64,000 bases of DNA from Bacteroidales bacterium WCE2008 (GCA_900167925.1 FUZM01000003.1:1-64000); one strand, 5' to 3'; shown: positions 10,330 to 18,226, numbered from the stretch's first letter. Numbers and translations: made by a program. Notes: generated by a model from the sequence alone, not told the origin.

Positions 10330-11367
10330 ATGATAATTCCGAAGTATCAATCTCTTGATGAGAAGAAAGGCTCTTTTAAAGATTACAAGTGCATTAATAG
10401 TATTGAAGACTTTAAACTGTGGTATGAGTCTTTGAGTAATGATGGTTCTATCTTTCGTGGTTTATCTGAATCCAAATACAAAAACTACACATCGGCTCAA
10501 AGGCATAATATAATGGCTGATTACGAGGACTTACCTTTTCAGACACAGATTATGCTTGAGTTAGATGAACTAAGAAAGACTAATAGTAGTCTTCTTGAGC
10601 GATATTGTAAAAACATGCGAATACCTTGTACCGATTTGTATTTGCTTAGTTTTGCTCAGCATTATGGTGGAATTGCTCCTCTACTTGATTTTACAAAGGA
10701 TTATAATACTGCTCTCTTCTTTATGACTGATGGGGCTTCTTTCCCACCAGGTGGGGTTGGGGATGAGTGTTGTAATGACATCTCAAATTATTGCTCATTT
10801 TATTTCATTAAAAATGACGATATTAGTCGTACGAGTGATTATTTATTCGCATTTGATGATTTTGTTGAATCATCATCAAAGGACGAAGAGATAAAAATTA
10901 AGATTCCCAAAGTTATTAATGTTCAAGGTGTAATTGATTACTTATTGTCAAAAGAGATAGGTAAAGGCAATTTGGAGTCGATTTTTTCATACTCTCAACT
11001 GTGTGATTTTTGTTTTACTCCTGCATTTATTCAAGAAGGAAGAATGATTCCTTTGCTAATAGAGAATAGCCCTATTTCGATTGATGAAGATGGAGAAACA
11101 TCATCGTATTTCTTGACAATTACTAATCTTAATATAGAGTCCCAACAAGGCTGCTTTCTATTACATACACATTATGATTATCCGTTAGAGAAGGAGCTCG
11201 GTTGCGTTGATATTCACAAGTCTTTAGTCCCTTATATTGAGCAGAAAATACTAAAGCCTAAAGGGATAAATAAACAGAGTATCTATCCGAATGAAGAGTC
11301 CATTGTAAAAGAAGCTTTCTATAAGTCTTTAGGTAGAGAAGACTACGCGAAATATTATTATTTCTAA
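10330..11367 (+). CDS. FRG-domain protein
   Basis: This 345-aa protein has an N-terminal FRG domain, named for its Phe-Arg-Gly motif, seen here as SIFRGLSES (F42-R43-G44). It also has the later family blocks LLERYCKNMRIPCTDLYLL and AQHYGGIAPLLDFTKDYNTALFF. The biochemical role of FRG domains is not settled; such proteins are common in phage-defence neighbourhoods. No signal peptide or membrane segment is seen, so it should act in the cytosol. The ATG at 10330 is preferred to an upstream TTG that falls in the promoter. It is the first of four AT-rich genes in the island, 144 bases before the next. Confidence 0.85.
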   Translation: MIIPKYQSLDEKKGSFKDYKCINSIEDFKLWYESLSNDGSIFRGLSESKYKNYTSAQRHNIMADYEDLPFQTQIMLELDELRKTNSSLLERYCKNMRIPCTDLYLLSFAQHYGGIAPLLDFTKDYNTALFFMTDGASFPPGGVGDECCNDISNYCSFYFIKNDDISRTSDYLFAFDDFVESSSKDEEIKIKIPKVINVQGVIDYLLSKEIGKGNLESIFSYSQLCDFCFTPAFIQEGRMIPLLIENSPISIDEDGETSSYFLTITNLNIESQQGCFLLHTHYDYPLEKELGCVDIHKSLVPYIEQKILKPKGINKQSIYPNEESIVKEAFYKSLGREDYAKYYYF

Positions 11368-11511
11368 TCTTCTGTAGAATTCAAATAATGGGAAATATAT
11401 CCAAGAATCTATACCCATAGTTATGTCATCACCTAGAATAAAACAAGCTATCCTTGACAAATATCTAGTATAAAACATTGAACTACATGTATTAATAGAT
11501 TAGTCAGTATC

Positions 11512-12615
11512 ATGGCAGATAATAAGAACCAGCATTATGTCCCCCAGTTTTACCTTCGGAATTTTTCTTCTGATGATAAGACTATTGCTGCATACCATCT
11601 TGGTCAAGGAAGGTCACTGGGCTTGGTGCCAATAAAAGACCAGTGCAGCAAGGATTATTTTTATCAAAGTCTTGATGTCGAGAAACAATTAGGCGCAATT
11701 GAGGCGGACATCTCTGAAATAATAAGTAAAATTTTAGCCGGTAAATATCCGGAACTAAGTCAAGGCGAATTGCAGAGAATAAGAGCATTTATAATGCTTC
11801 AGAATTCGCGGACGAAGCATTCTGCTGATTTGATTCGAAATACTGCATCGAAAATGAAGACTCTATTGTTATCAATGAAACCGGCAGAAGATTTGAAGAA
11901 ACAATTATCAGAGATAGATGAGACGATGCGCGGCTCTGTTGACCTTATGATGGACATTTTTCCTGAAATGTTTCTTCAAAGTTTGGATCTTTCCATGAAA
12001 CTCCTCATTAATCAAACAGACAGGCCTTTCATCACGTCAGACGATCCTGTATTTGAATATGATCAATATCTTGAAAGAATTTGTGATTCACTTAGCTATG
12101 GAATTGGTTCAAAAGGAATCGAAATCTTTATGCCTATTTCGGCAAAGCTGATGCTTCTACTCTATGATTCAAAAATCTATAAGATTGGGACGAGGAAATC
12201 TTGTCAAGTTTTTGTAACCAAGAGGAATGATGTTGTCCAACTTAATCTTTTGACCGTACTATACTCAGATAGAGTTATATACTATGAAGATGGAACAATA
12301 TCAGAATCTGAAATATCGCAATTAGTTCAAAAGGCAAAAAGGTTCGCCTTTTCCGAAGAAATGGAGATAGAGAGGTATGATTGCGCAGAAGAAACAGGGG
12401 TGATGCTCCATGCTCATCCCCGGAACAAAAACTGTAAAGCTCATTTTAGTTTTATCAAAGAACTAGACGGTGCAAAAGCAATAAGTATTAAACCTGGGCA
12501 ATCTATAGGTAGTGATGTTACAATTAGAGATTATTCACTCCAGCTCGATAAACTTCGCCACGACAGGGATAGACCAAAACGGTCTCTCTCATTTGTGAAG
12601 AATAAAAATACATAA
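11512..12615 (+). CDS. DUF4238 protein
   Basis: This 367-aa soluble protein shows the signature blocks of DUF4238: HYVPQFYLRNFS at the start, a helical middle with LQRIRAFIMLQNSRT, FITSDDPVF, and IFMPISAKLMLLLYD. The family has no assigned biochemical activity; members are often found near restriction and other defence genes. The invariant His, Asp and Asn residues of the blocks are present, so it is probably intact. The gene lies 10 bases before the PLD gene and is almost certainly co-transcribed with it. The C-terminal 60 residues are basic and lysine-rich. Confidence 0.82.
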   Translation: MADNKNQHYVPQFYLRNFSSDDKTIAAYHLGQGRSLGLVPIKDQCSKDYFYQSLDVEKQLGAIEADISEIISKILAGKYPELSQGELQRIRAFIMLQNSRTKHSADLIRNTASKMKTLLLSMKPAEDLKKQLSEIDETMRGSVDLMMDIFPEMFLQSLDLSMKLLINQTDRPFITSDDPVFEYDQYLERICDSLSYGIGSKGIEIFMPISAKLMLLLYDSKIYKIGTRKSCQVFVTKRNDVVQLNLLTVLYSDRVIYYEDGTISESEISQLVQKAKRFAFSEEMEIERYDCAEETGVMLHAHPRNKNCKAHFSFIKELDGAKAISIKPGQSIGSDVTIRDYSLQLDKLRHDRDRPKRSLSFVKNKNT

Positions 12616-12625
12616 TATCCGCCAT

Positions 12626-13789
12626 ATGATTTATTCCTATTCCTCACTTGCTTCGACGCTCCGAGCGTATTGTGACAAAGCAAAGCATCGCATCTGGATT
12701 TGCACTCCATTTATTGGCGCAAAAAAAGACATTTTGCGTATTATCGGCGGATCCTGGAAGAGAAGTGACATAGATTTTAGGGTTATCACCGATATAGAAA
12801 CCGGATTTATACGGCAGGATATCTTTGATGAGTTTATCCGCAACCATCCGGGCTCAATTAAATCCCTGAAGAGTTTACACGCCAAGGTATACATAGTTGA
12901 TGATTGGTGTTTGGTTTCGTCGGCTAATCTTACGGGGACAGCGTTCAGTAAAAGATACGAGATAGGGACGGATGACGTTGATTTACGTGAAGTGGAATCA
13001 TTCTATACCGAACTTTGGCGTAATAAGAAATCTAAGATCGTGACTTCTTGGAATAAAGGAAAGAAACAATATCAAATTGAGTTTGAGGACGGACGTGTTG
13101 GCTTTGATAGGTTAACGAGTTTGCCTACATATTCTGCCGAGACAGACAAGATGGATAAGTATCTTGCACAGTGTTCCAGATACATCGATTTTGCCAACAT
13201 TTATAGTAAGGTTACAGGACGATGCCAAGATATGGTTTCCGATGGTTTTACACTTCTTCAAGAAGTGGATTATCTCTTCAACTATCTTGAGCATGAGAGC
13301 GAGGGATGTGTCTCAAAAGACCTTAACAAGGTTCAGCCGCGTAAGAAATCTTCTCAACGGGCTTTGATTAAAAGGTATTTCAAAGAGATATCACTACATT
13401 ACAAACAGAACCGGGAACACGAACTCAGACGGGTCAGAAGTGCAAAACTAGTAAAGAAGTTGACATCTTCATCAAGAATTAAGAATCTAAGCGCAGATGA
13501 GGTTCGACAGGTACTTGATACATTCAATTGCTTTGGCCTAGGAACAAACATGCATGGACACGCATCGAAGTTCATTGAAGAGAATACACTTGATGATATC
13601 AGGTCACATTGGGACAACTTGTTGAATAATGGGGTTATTACTGCTGCAAAAGTGAAAGACTGTTGTGAGCTCAATCGTTGCGGTGATTCAAGCGTTAGTG
13701 AACTAATTGCATGGCGATTCCCCGACAAGTATCCAATTATGAATACTTGTTCAAAGAAAGGGCTATGGTTCTTTGGAATTGAGGGGTAG
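12626..13789 (+). CDS. phospholipase-D-like protein with a single HKD motif
   Basis: The 387-aa protein begins with a PLD-like catalytic domain (about residues 1-130). The HxKxxxxD motif is H85-K87-D92 in SLHAKVYIVDD, followed by SSANLTGT, as in PLD-family nucleases. Single-HKD members normally work as dimers and many cut DNA or RNA. The remaining 250 residues have no clear assignment. The end (DSSVSELIAWRFPDKYPIMN) loosely resembles helix-hairpin-helix glycosylase tails, which is only a weak impression. It is 10 bases downstream of the DUF4238 gene. A nuclease effector role is inferred from fold and context. Confidence 0.8.
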   Translation: MIYSYSSLASTLRAYCDKAKHRIWICTPFIGAKKDILRIIGGSWKRSDIDFRVITDIETGFIRQDIFDEFIRNHPGSIKSLKSLHAKVYIVDDWCLVSSANLTGTAFSKRYEIGTDDVDLREVESFYTELWRNKKSKIVTSWNKGKKQYQIEFEDGRVGFDRLTSLPTYSAETDKMDKYLAQCSRYIDFANIYSKVTGRCQDMVSDGFTLLQEVDYLFNYLEHESEGCVSKDLNKVQPRKKSSQRALIKRYFKEISLHYKQNREHELRRVRSAKLVKKLTSSSRIKNLSADEVRQVLDTFNCFGLGTNMHGHASKFIEENTLDDIRSHWDNLLNNGVITAAKVKDCCELNRCGDSSVSELIAWRFPDKYPIMNTCSKKGLWFFGIEG

Positions 13790-13872
13790 ACTTAATTCGT
13801 GTCACCGGCCAACACATATACACAAATAAACCGTACATATTGAGAATCATTTTGGGAAACAACTGAAAAATC

Positions 13873-14910
13873 ATGACAGAACGAGACGCAAAACACTTTT
13901 TCTTAAGAAGTCTATATGACTATATAAATTCAAAGCATTCTGGCAATCTTTTATTATCGAATATTGCTTCAGCAAATCCAGATACTAACCTTGGACAGAT
14001 ATCAAGGATATGCGAAGGTTTAAAGAATGCTGGATGGATAAATGCAGTTATGTTTACCGGCGGTGATGGGATAATAACAGAAGTTAATTCTGTTGCAATC
14101 GATTACGTGGAACAGAATATTCTTCCAAACATTGAACTTAAAGATGATATAGCTCATATTAAACAACTCGAATCGGATTATTCTTGCCTTTTAAATTCTC
14201 CAGAAGATAATGCCAATCTCAGAGAAACAATTGAAGCATTTCATAAATGGTATGCTGCAGCAGCTATTCTATTTAGTAAGTACTTTGATTCTTCTGATCC
14301 AGACTTCTTAAAGTTCAAAAATGCAGATTGCTCTGGCAATGGATATGTCCTGGAACATGTATACGACTCTATTAGATCAAACGTTTCTGTTTTGATAAGT
14401 AAGCTTGAATCTATTTCAATTGGAAAACAACAAACAAAAGTAATAGAACCTAAATCTATGGATAGTAAAGAATTAAGCAAAGAAATTTTTATCGTTCATG
14501 GCCATGATGATTTGGCCATGAACGAGGTTAAGGTGTTTCTGTTAGAGATAGGTTTCAACCCCATTGTTCTTCGCGAACAGCCAAACGAGGGCCAAACCAT
14601 AATCGAGAAAATCGAGAAGTATACCAACGTTGGCTTTGGTATTGTTCTCTATACTCCATGTGATGAAGGAAAAGCCAAAGAACAGGCAGAATATCGTAAT
14701 AGAGCTCGCCAGAATGTTGTTTTTGAACATGGTTATTTATGTGCTAAACTTGGTCGTAATCATGTTTGTGCTTTGGTAAAAGGGGATTTGGAAATCCCTG
14801 GTGATTTGGGCGGGGTGGTTTATACACCTATGTCCTCTGATTGGAAATTTAAGGTGGCAAAGGAACTGAGAGCAGCAGGTTACCAGTTTGACGCCAATAA
14901 ACTATTATAG
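13873..14910 (+). CDS. TIR-like domain protein (PF10137 type)
   Basis: This 345-aa protein has two parts. Residues 1-190 look like a small winged-helix domain (ICEGLKNAGWINAVMF) and a helical linker with no recognised family. Residues 204-345 form a TIR-like domain of the predicted nucleotide-binding type: EIFIVHGHDD, then FNPIVLREQPNEGQTIIEKIEKY, then RQNVVFEHGYL with E285 at the place of the catalytic Glu of TIR NADases, then KLGRNHVCALVKG. Relatives of this domain are the NAD-degrading effectors of several antiphage systems. It is the last gene of the island, 83 bases after the PLD gene. NADase activity is inferred. Confidence 0.85.
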   Translation: MTERDAKHFFLRSLYDYINSKHSGNLLLSNIASANPDTNLGQISRICEGLKNAGWINAVMFTGGDGIITEVNSVAIDYVEQNILPNIELKDDIAHIKQLESDYSCLLNSPEDNANLRETIEAFHKWYAAAAILFSKYFDSSDPDFLKFKNADCSGNGYVLEHVYDSIRSNVSVLISKLESISIGKQQTKVIEPKSMDSKELSKEIFIVHGHDDLAMNEVKVFLLEIGFNPIVLREQPNEGQTIIEKIEKYTNVGFGIVLYTPCDEGKAKEQAEYRNRARQNVVFEHGYLCAKLGRNHVCALVKGDLEIPGDLGGVVYTPMSSDWKFKVAKELRAAGYQFDANKLL

Positions 14911-14945
14911 TAACGGGACTTTTAGGAAACAGTCAGACGGTGAAC

Positions 14946-14997
14946 ATACAAACAAACCTCTTTTTTGAAATCCTCAGAAGTAAATATTTGTTTGTAT
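14946..14997. repeat. 11-bp perfect inverted repeat near the island's right end
   Basis: ATACAAACAAA (14946-14956) and TTTGTTTGTAT (14987-14997) are perfect inverted copies separated by 30 bases. It could be a weak terminator for the TIR-like gene or an arm site for a recombinase. The AT-rich stem and long loop argue against an efficient terminator. Confidence 0.5.
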
Positions 14998-15046
14998 AAA
15001 AACAAGATTCATCTCATAATTACATGATAATCAATATGTTTTTCTA

Positions 15047-15067
15047 TCTTCAACGAGGAGGAGTATT
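15047..15067 (+). repeat. 21-bp direct repeat, right copy (putative attR core)
   Basis: This copy is identical to 9986-10006. Here the DUF2795 frame (FNEEEY) runs into TGA directly after the repeat, as would be expected if this junction preserved the original end of the DUF2795 gene and its downstream DNA. Confidence 0.8.
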
Positions 15068-15096
15068 GATTTGACAATCAAAATAGTTACAGAGTT

Positions 15097-15125
15097 AAGC
15101 CAAGGTTTTGCCTTGGCTTTTTCTC
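15097..15125 (+). terminator. terminator downstream of the right repeat
   Basis: The stem AAGCCAAGG / CCTTGGCTT is followed by TTTTCTC. It is probably the original terminator of the DUF2795 gene, now separated from it by the island. It also insulates the island from the gene at 15218. Confidence 0.75.
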
Positions 15126-15217
15126 TCTTTTTTACTTCCAAAAGACTACCCATTCTTGCAGGAAATCCTTCTGGAGAAGGAGGAGGAATAGTAAAATAAA
15201 ATGCTAACTTTGTGATT

Positions 15218-16003
15218 ATGAAAATCAAAAAGACATCTGGCTGGCTAGCTTTTACAATTGTAATTGCTTTGGTTGTATTGGTTTGCTCTGGTTTCTCCAC
15301 AAATAAATCACATGGAGAACAAGGACAGCAGGATAAACTATTGTTGTCTCCGCCTATAGAACCAACCTTTGTCAAGGATAAGAAGTATCAGCGTTTAAAT
15401 AAGAAGAACATCGATGCTTTTATTCAAGACTGGAAAGAATGGTCTCTTGAGCTCCGGACTTTCTCGACAGATTCTGTGGTGAATCAAGCAATAAACAGAA
15501 TTATGTCCGAGTGCTCTGACAAGGATATACCAGACAACTCGATTTTCTATTCTATGCCTTGTTGCATTGAGATAAGTAGGTATCAAGGTAGTTTTCCTCC
15601 AATTGATGTTAATGATGAGTACGCTTTTTTTGTGGAGATGCGACAGGCCCTTGAACGCTTTGCATATGTTCCCGGTTTTGATTCAGATAAGGTCATTCTG
15701 TATATGACTCCTGAGATTGAAAAACTCCTTTCACAGTATCTTGGTGGTATTCGTAGATTTGGAAGTAATGTGAATAGAATCAACAAGGGCAGGGCGGCTT
15801 ATCTCAGCAGATTCTTTTATGTACACTATGGTCATTGGGGTGGCTATTGGATATTACACTCTATGCCGAAGATTATTTTTCTTAGTTTGTATGATGATGG
15901 GATTTGTGCTTATCTTCGGACATCGTGGTGTACAGGAGAATCAGTATTTGTCCCCTATGACACAGCCAAAGAATTGATTCACTTCGATTATTGGATAGAG
16001 TAA
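15218..16003 (+). CDS. hypothetical exported or membrane-anchored protein
   Basis: The 261-aa product starts with a hydrophobic segment (about residues 8-24, WLAFTIVIALVVLVCSGF). This is either a signal peptide or a membrane anchor; the Val before the Cys makes a lipobox unlikely. The rest is soluble, with several Trp/Tyr-rich stretches (YVHYGHWGGYWILH). No family is recognised. ATG 15218 is chosen over an in-frame ATG six bases upstream because it begins the basic MKIKK segment. Base composition (24 G/C of 60 at 15481-15540) lies between the island and the host genes, so it may be older acquired DNA at the same site. Confidence 0.6.
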   Translation: MKIKKTSGWLAFTIVIALVVLVCSGFSTNKSHGEQGQQDKLLLSPPIEPTFVKDKKYQRLNKKNIDAFIQDWKEWSLELRTFSTDSVVNQAINRIMSECSDKDIPDNSIFYSMPCCIEISRYQGSFPPIDVNDEYAFFVEMRQALERFAYVPGFDSDKVILYMTPEIEKLLSQYLGGIRRFGSNVNRINKGRAAYLSRFFYVHYGHWGGYWILHSMPKIIFLSLYDDGICAYLRTSWCTGESVFVPYDTAKELIHFDYWIE

Positions 16004-16020
16004 AAAGGTGGGATAGTTAC

Positions 16021-16728
16021 CTAAAAGTTCCAGGTGGGCTTATTGAAATCGGATTTTGAAGCATTGGACCAGGAGGTTGTGCCATCATCATTGATGCGAA
16101 TGGCGTAGTATGTTTCTGGATTATTACCATCCTCATCAACTATATCTACAGCAGCAGAACTTATTACTATAGTATTTCTGGAGATTCGGTTGGATTCAAT
16201 CGAATCCCACATGCCATAACCTTCACAAGCCAGTTGGATTTTGTCTGTTACCGAGCCATTTTTCACTAACAGGGCAAAGGCATCACAGGCCCCCACCGCT
16301 TCCTTATCCTCTTCCATGTATATATAACAATCAAGCGAATCAGACAAATCGAGAGTGCCACAATACATATACTCCACATCTGAGTCCAGAAGACGTTCCA
16401 CCCACTCGCTTCTGCTCACGTGATGAATAGGGCGATAATTGTTAACCTTATCTATACTGAGAAACTCCTTTAATTCGTCGCCAGTAATCCTTATTCCCTT
16501 CGGCTTTGGAATCTTGTATCCCCATTCCATGAACGCCCACTTTTTCAAAGGCTTTGCATTCTGGGACAGGAATGCATGAAGATTCTCTCCGATCAGGTTG
16601 TAGTCCTCTTCGGCAATCTGCTCTACTGATACGACAACATTACTTGTATTCTGATGCTTCTTACTTCCACAAGAACAAGCACAAGAAAACACAATGGCCA
16701 ATAATATGAAGAAGAATTTTCTCAACAT
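16021..16728 (-). CDS. hypothetical lipoprotein
   Basis: This 235-aa protein has a lipoprotein signal (FFILLAIVFSCACSCGSKK). It has no recognised domain. A start at 16728 is preferred because it places the basic MLRKFFF directly at the signal; an upstream ATG at 16758 overlaps the esterase stop. It converges with the hypothetical gene at 15218, with only 17 bases between the stops. The middle contains a DUF-like pattern of acidic turns (DSDVEYMYCGTLDLSDSLDCY). Function is unknown. Confidence 0.6.
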   Translation of the reverse strand: MLRKFFFILLAIVFSCACSCGSKKHQNTSNVVVSVEQIAEEDYNLIGENLHAFLSQNAKPLKKWAFMEWGYKIPKPKGIRITGDELKEFLSIDKVNNYRPIHHVSRSEWVERLLDSDVEYMYCGTLDLSDSLDCYIYMEEDKEAVGACDAFALLVKNGSVTDKIQLACEGYGMWDSIESNRISRNTIVISSAAVDIVDEDGNNPETYYAIRINDDGTTSWSNASKSDFNKPTWNF

Positions 16729-16757
16729 GTTTATCTCAATTTTTAAATAACCATTCA

Positions 16758-17654
16758 TTAGAAGCTGACACTCTTCTTGCCGAGGAGCGGATTGTTCATA
16801 TTGAAATTCCGGGACGCGTAAGGGAGGGCCATGCGGAGAGCATCGTGCCAGTATTCCCAGTTGTGGACGCCGTTGCGGACGCGAAGCTCAGACTTGACGC
16901 CCCGGTCCCTCATCAACTGATGGAGACGGACCGATAGATCGAAGAGGAAATCGTCATCGCCGCAGTCTATAAACCATTTGACGGTACGAAGTCCTGCGAT
17001 AGCCGTCTCGTCGGCGTTCTCCATGAAAGCCAGGGCTGAACGGTCATGGACAGCCTTGCAGACATGATAGAACTTGTTTTCTTCCCCTCCCCCGTTTATC
17101 AGGCTGTCATCGTTATCCAGCCATGCGCTCATGGCATAGCAGGACGAGAAACATTCCGGATGTCTCTGGCAATAGACCGTACTTCCACCGCCACCCATGG
17201 ACAGGCCCATGATGGCTCTGCGCTCCTTGGAACCGCCAGCATTGTACTTGGACTCGACCCATGGCATAAGTTCGCCGAAGAAGAAGTCCTCGTAATTCCA
17301 TCCGGGCATATTGAAATAACCGTTCCAGGTATTGACCGTATCCGGCCCTCCGGCATTCGGCATGACTATGACTACAGGCAAAGACTCCCCGGTTTCAATA
17401 AGTTCATCGGCCAGAGGAACCATATTGCCCTTCTCGACCCAGGCCGTATAAGTGTCGGTCAGGCCGTGGAGGAGATATATTACAGGATAGCCCGTCCCGT
17501 CAACATCATATCCGTCAGGAAGATAGATATTGCAGGTCACGTCTGCTCCCAGTATCTCGCTATGAATACTGTCGGTAACGATTTTGCCGGCATTCGCCGA
17601 TGCCGGAAGGACGATGCCGAACAAGACGGCAGTCAAAAACTTTGTAATCTTCAT
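16758..17654 (-). CDS. secreted esterase (esterase D / feruloyl-esterase-like)
   Basis: This 298-aa alpha/beta-hydrolase is of the PF00756 type, which releases acyl groups such as acetyl or feruloyl from polysaccharides or small esters. It has a cleavable signal peptide (about 22 residues ending SANA). It shows YLLHGLTDTYTAW near the oxyanion region, the nucleophile elbow GLSMGG with S152, an Asp-rich block (DCGDDDFLFD) and the catalytic-His region VHNWEYW. The gene is alone on the minus strand and shares a 63-base divergent promoter region with the DUF3237 gene. The precise substrate is unknown. Confidence 0.88.
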   Translation of the reverse strand: MKITKFLTAVLFGIVLPASANAGKIVTDSIHSEILGADVTCNIYLPDGYDVDGTGYPVIYLLHGLTDTYTAWVEKGNMVPLADELIETGESLPVVIVMPNAGGPDTVNTWNGYFNMPGWNYEDFFFGELMPWVESKYNAGGSKERRAIMGLSMGGGGSTVYCQRHPECFSSCYAMSAWLDNDDSLINGGGEENKFYHVCKAVHDRSALAFMENADETAIAGLRTVKWFIDCGDDDFLFDLSVRLHQLMRDRGVKSELRVRNGVHNWEYWHDALRMALPYASRNFNMNNPLLGKKSVSF

Positions 17655-17664
17655 AGTATCAACA

Positions 17665-17695
17665 ATTGACTTAACAAATATAATGAATATATTTG
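17665..17695 (+). promoter_or_regulatory. divergent promoters between the esterase and DUF3237 genes
   Basis: For the plus strand, ATTG (17665-17668) is followed after 19 bases by TATATTTG (17688-17695), one base short of a perfect Bacteroidetes promoter. On the minus strand a second TATATTTG lies at 17682 to 17675, inside the plus-strand spacer. The two promoters overlap, so they probably exclude each other. Confidence 0.5.
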
Positions 17696-17717
17696 TCTTA
17701 CATTAACATAATTGATC

Positions 17718-18209
17718 ATGAAAAAACTGATATCATCGCTGTGCCTTTGCGCAGTCAGCATCTTATCCTTCGCCCAAGGCCCCGTCGAAAAGATCGGGGC
17801 GCCTGCCGGCCACAAGGAAGTACTTACCATCAAAATAGACATCGCCGGAGCCCAGACTGTTACCGCAGACTCGCTTTCGATAACCATGATTCCTTTCTCC
17901 GGGACCGTTGACTGCCCGAACTTCAAGGGAGAAGTCCTTCCGACCGGAGTAGACACGCAGGTGGGAAAGCCGACCGGAAGGACTCTTTCCGCCCGCTATA
18001 TGATCAAGGGCAAGGATATCAAAGGTGAAGAATGCACAATTTTTATCGAGAACAACGGAGACATGGGAGAGAAATATACCCGTCCGTTCATCGTGACTGA
18101 CAGCAAGGCTCTCTCCTTCCTCAATAATGCTCTGCTTCTCGGCCAGCTCGACTTCACTTCCGGAGGGCTGACGATAAGAATCTATTGTCCTGACGAACTG
18201 ATCAGATAG
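17718..18209 (+). CDS. exported DUF3237-like protein
   Basis: This 163-aa protein has a signal peptide (KKLISSLCLCAVSILSFAQ). The mature part shows features of the DUF3237 family (small beta barrel, no known activity): GTVDCPNFKGEVLPTGVDTQ, the GRTLSARYMIKG strand pair and FIENNGDMGE. ATG 17718 is used rather than a TTG two codons upstream. It is transcribed divergently from the esterase and may act with it, but this rests on proximity only. Confidence 0.72.
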   Translation: MKKLISSLCLCAVSILSFAQGPVEKIGAPAGHKEVLTIKIDIAGAQTVTADSLSITMIPFSGTVDCPNFKGEVLPTGVDTQVGKPTGRTLSARYMIKGKDIKGEECTIFIENNGDMGEKYTRPFIVTDSKALSFLNNALLLGQLDFTSGGLTIRIYCPDELIR

Positions 18210-18226
18210 TTTATCATACATAAAAA

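Larger units (their letters stand above)
10007..15046 (+). mobile_element. integrase-less genomic island with candidate defence genes
   Basis: The segment between the two 21-bp direct repeats holds four plus-strand genes (FRG, DUF4238, PLD, TIR-like) and nothing recognisable as an integrase, transposase or relaxase. It is far AT-richer than its flanks: for example, 10381-10440 has 18 G/C of 60, against 35 of 60 at 8041-8100. The left end supplies a new stop codon (TAG) and a terminator to the DUF2795 gene. At the right end the repeat is followed by TGA and another terminator of similar shape, which fits the ancestral gene end. Site-specific integration at a gene 3' end is the simplest reading, and mobilisation would need a recombinase in trans. 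Confidence 0.7.
14911..15217. other. right end of the island and downstream spacer
   Basis: This stretch has no coding frame of note. In order it holds an 11-bp inverted repeat (14946-14997), a match to a left-end motif (15025-15036), the right 21-bp direct repeat (15047-15067), a terminator (15097-15125) and a TAACTTTG -7-like element (15205-15212) just before the next gene. Confidence 0.6.

Noticed and set aside
11454..11474. TTGACA and TATAAA upstream of the DUF4238 gene as a promoter
   Set aside because: The spacing is only 9 bases, and this phylum normally uses TAnnTTTG elements instead.
9986..15067. A tRNA gene as the integration target of the island
   Set aside because: No cloverleaf or T-loop sequence was found near either repeat; the target is the 3' end of a protein gene.
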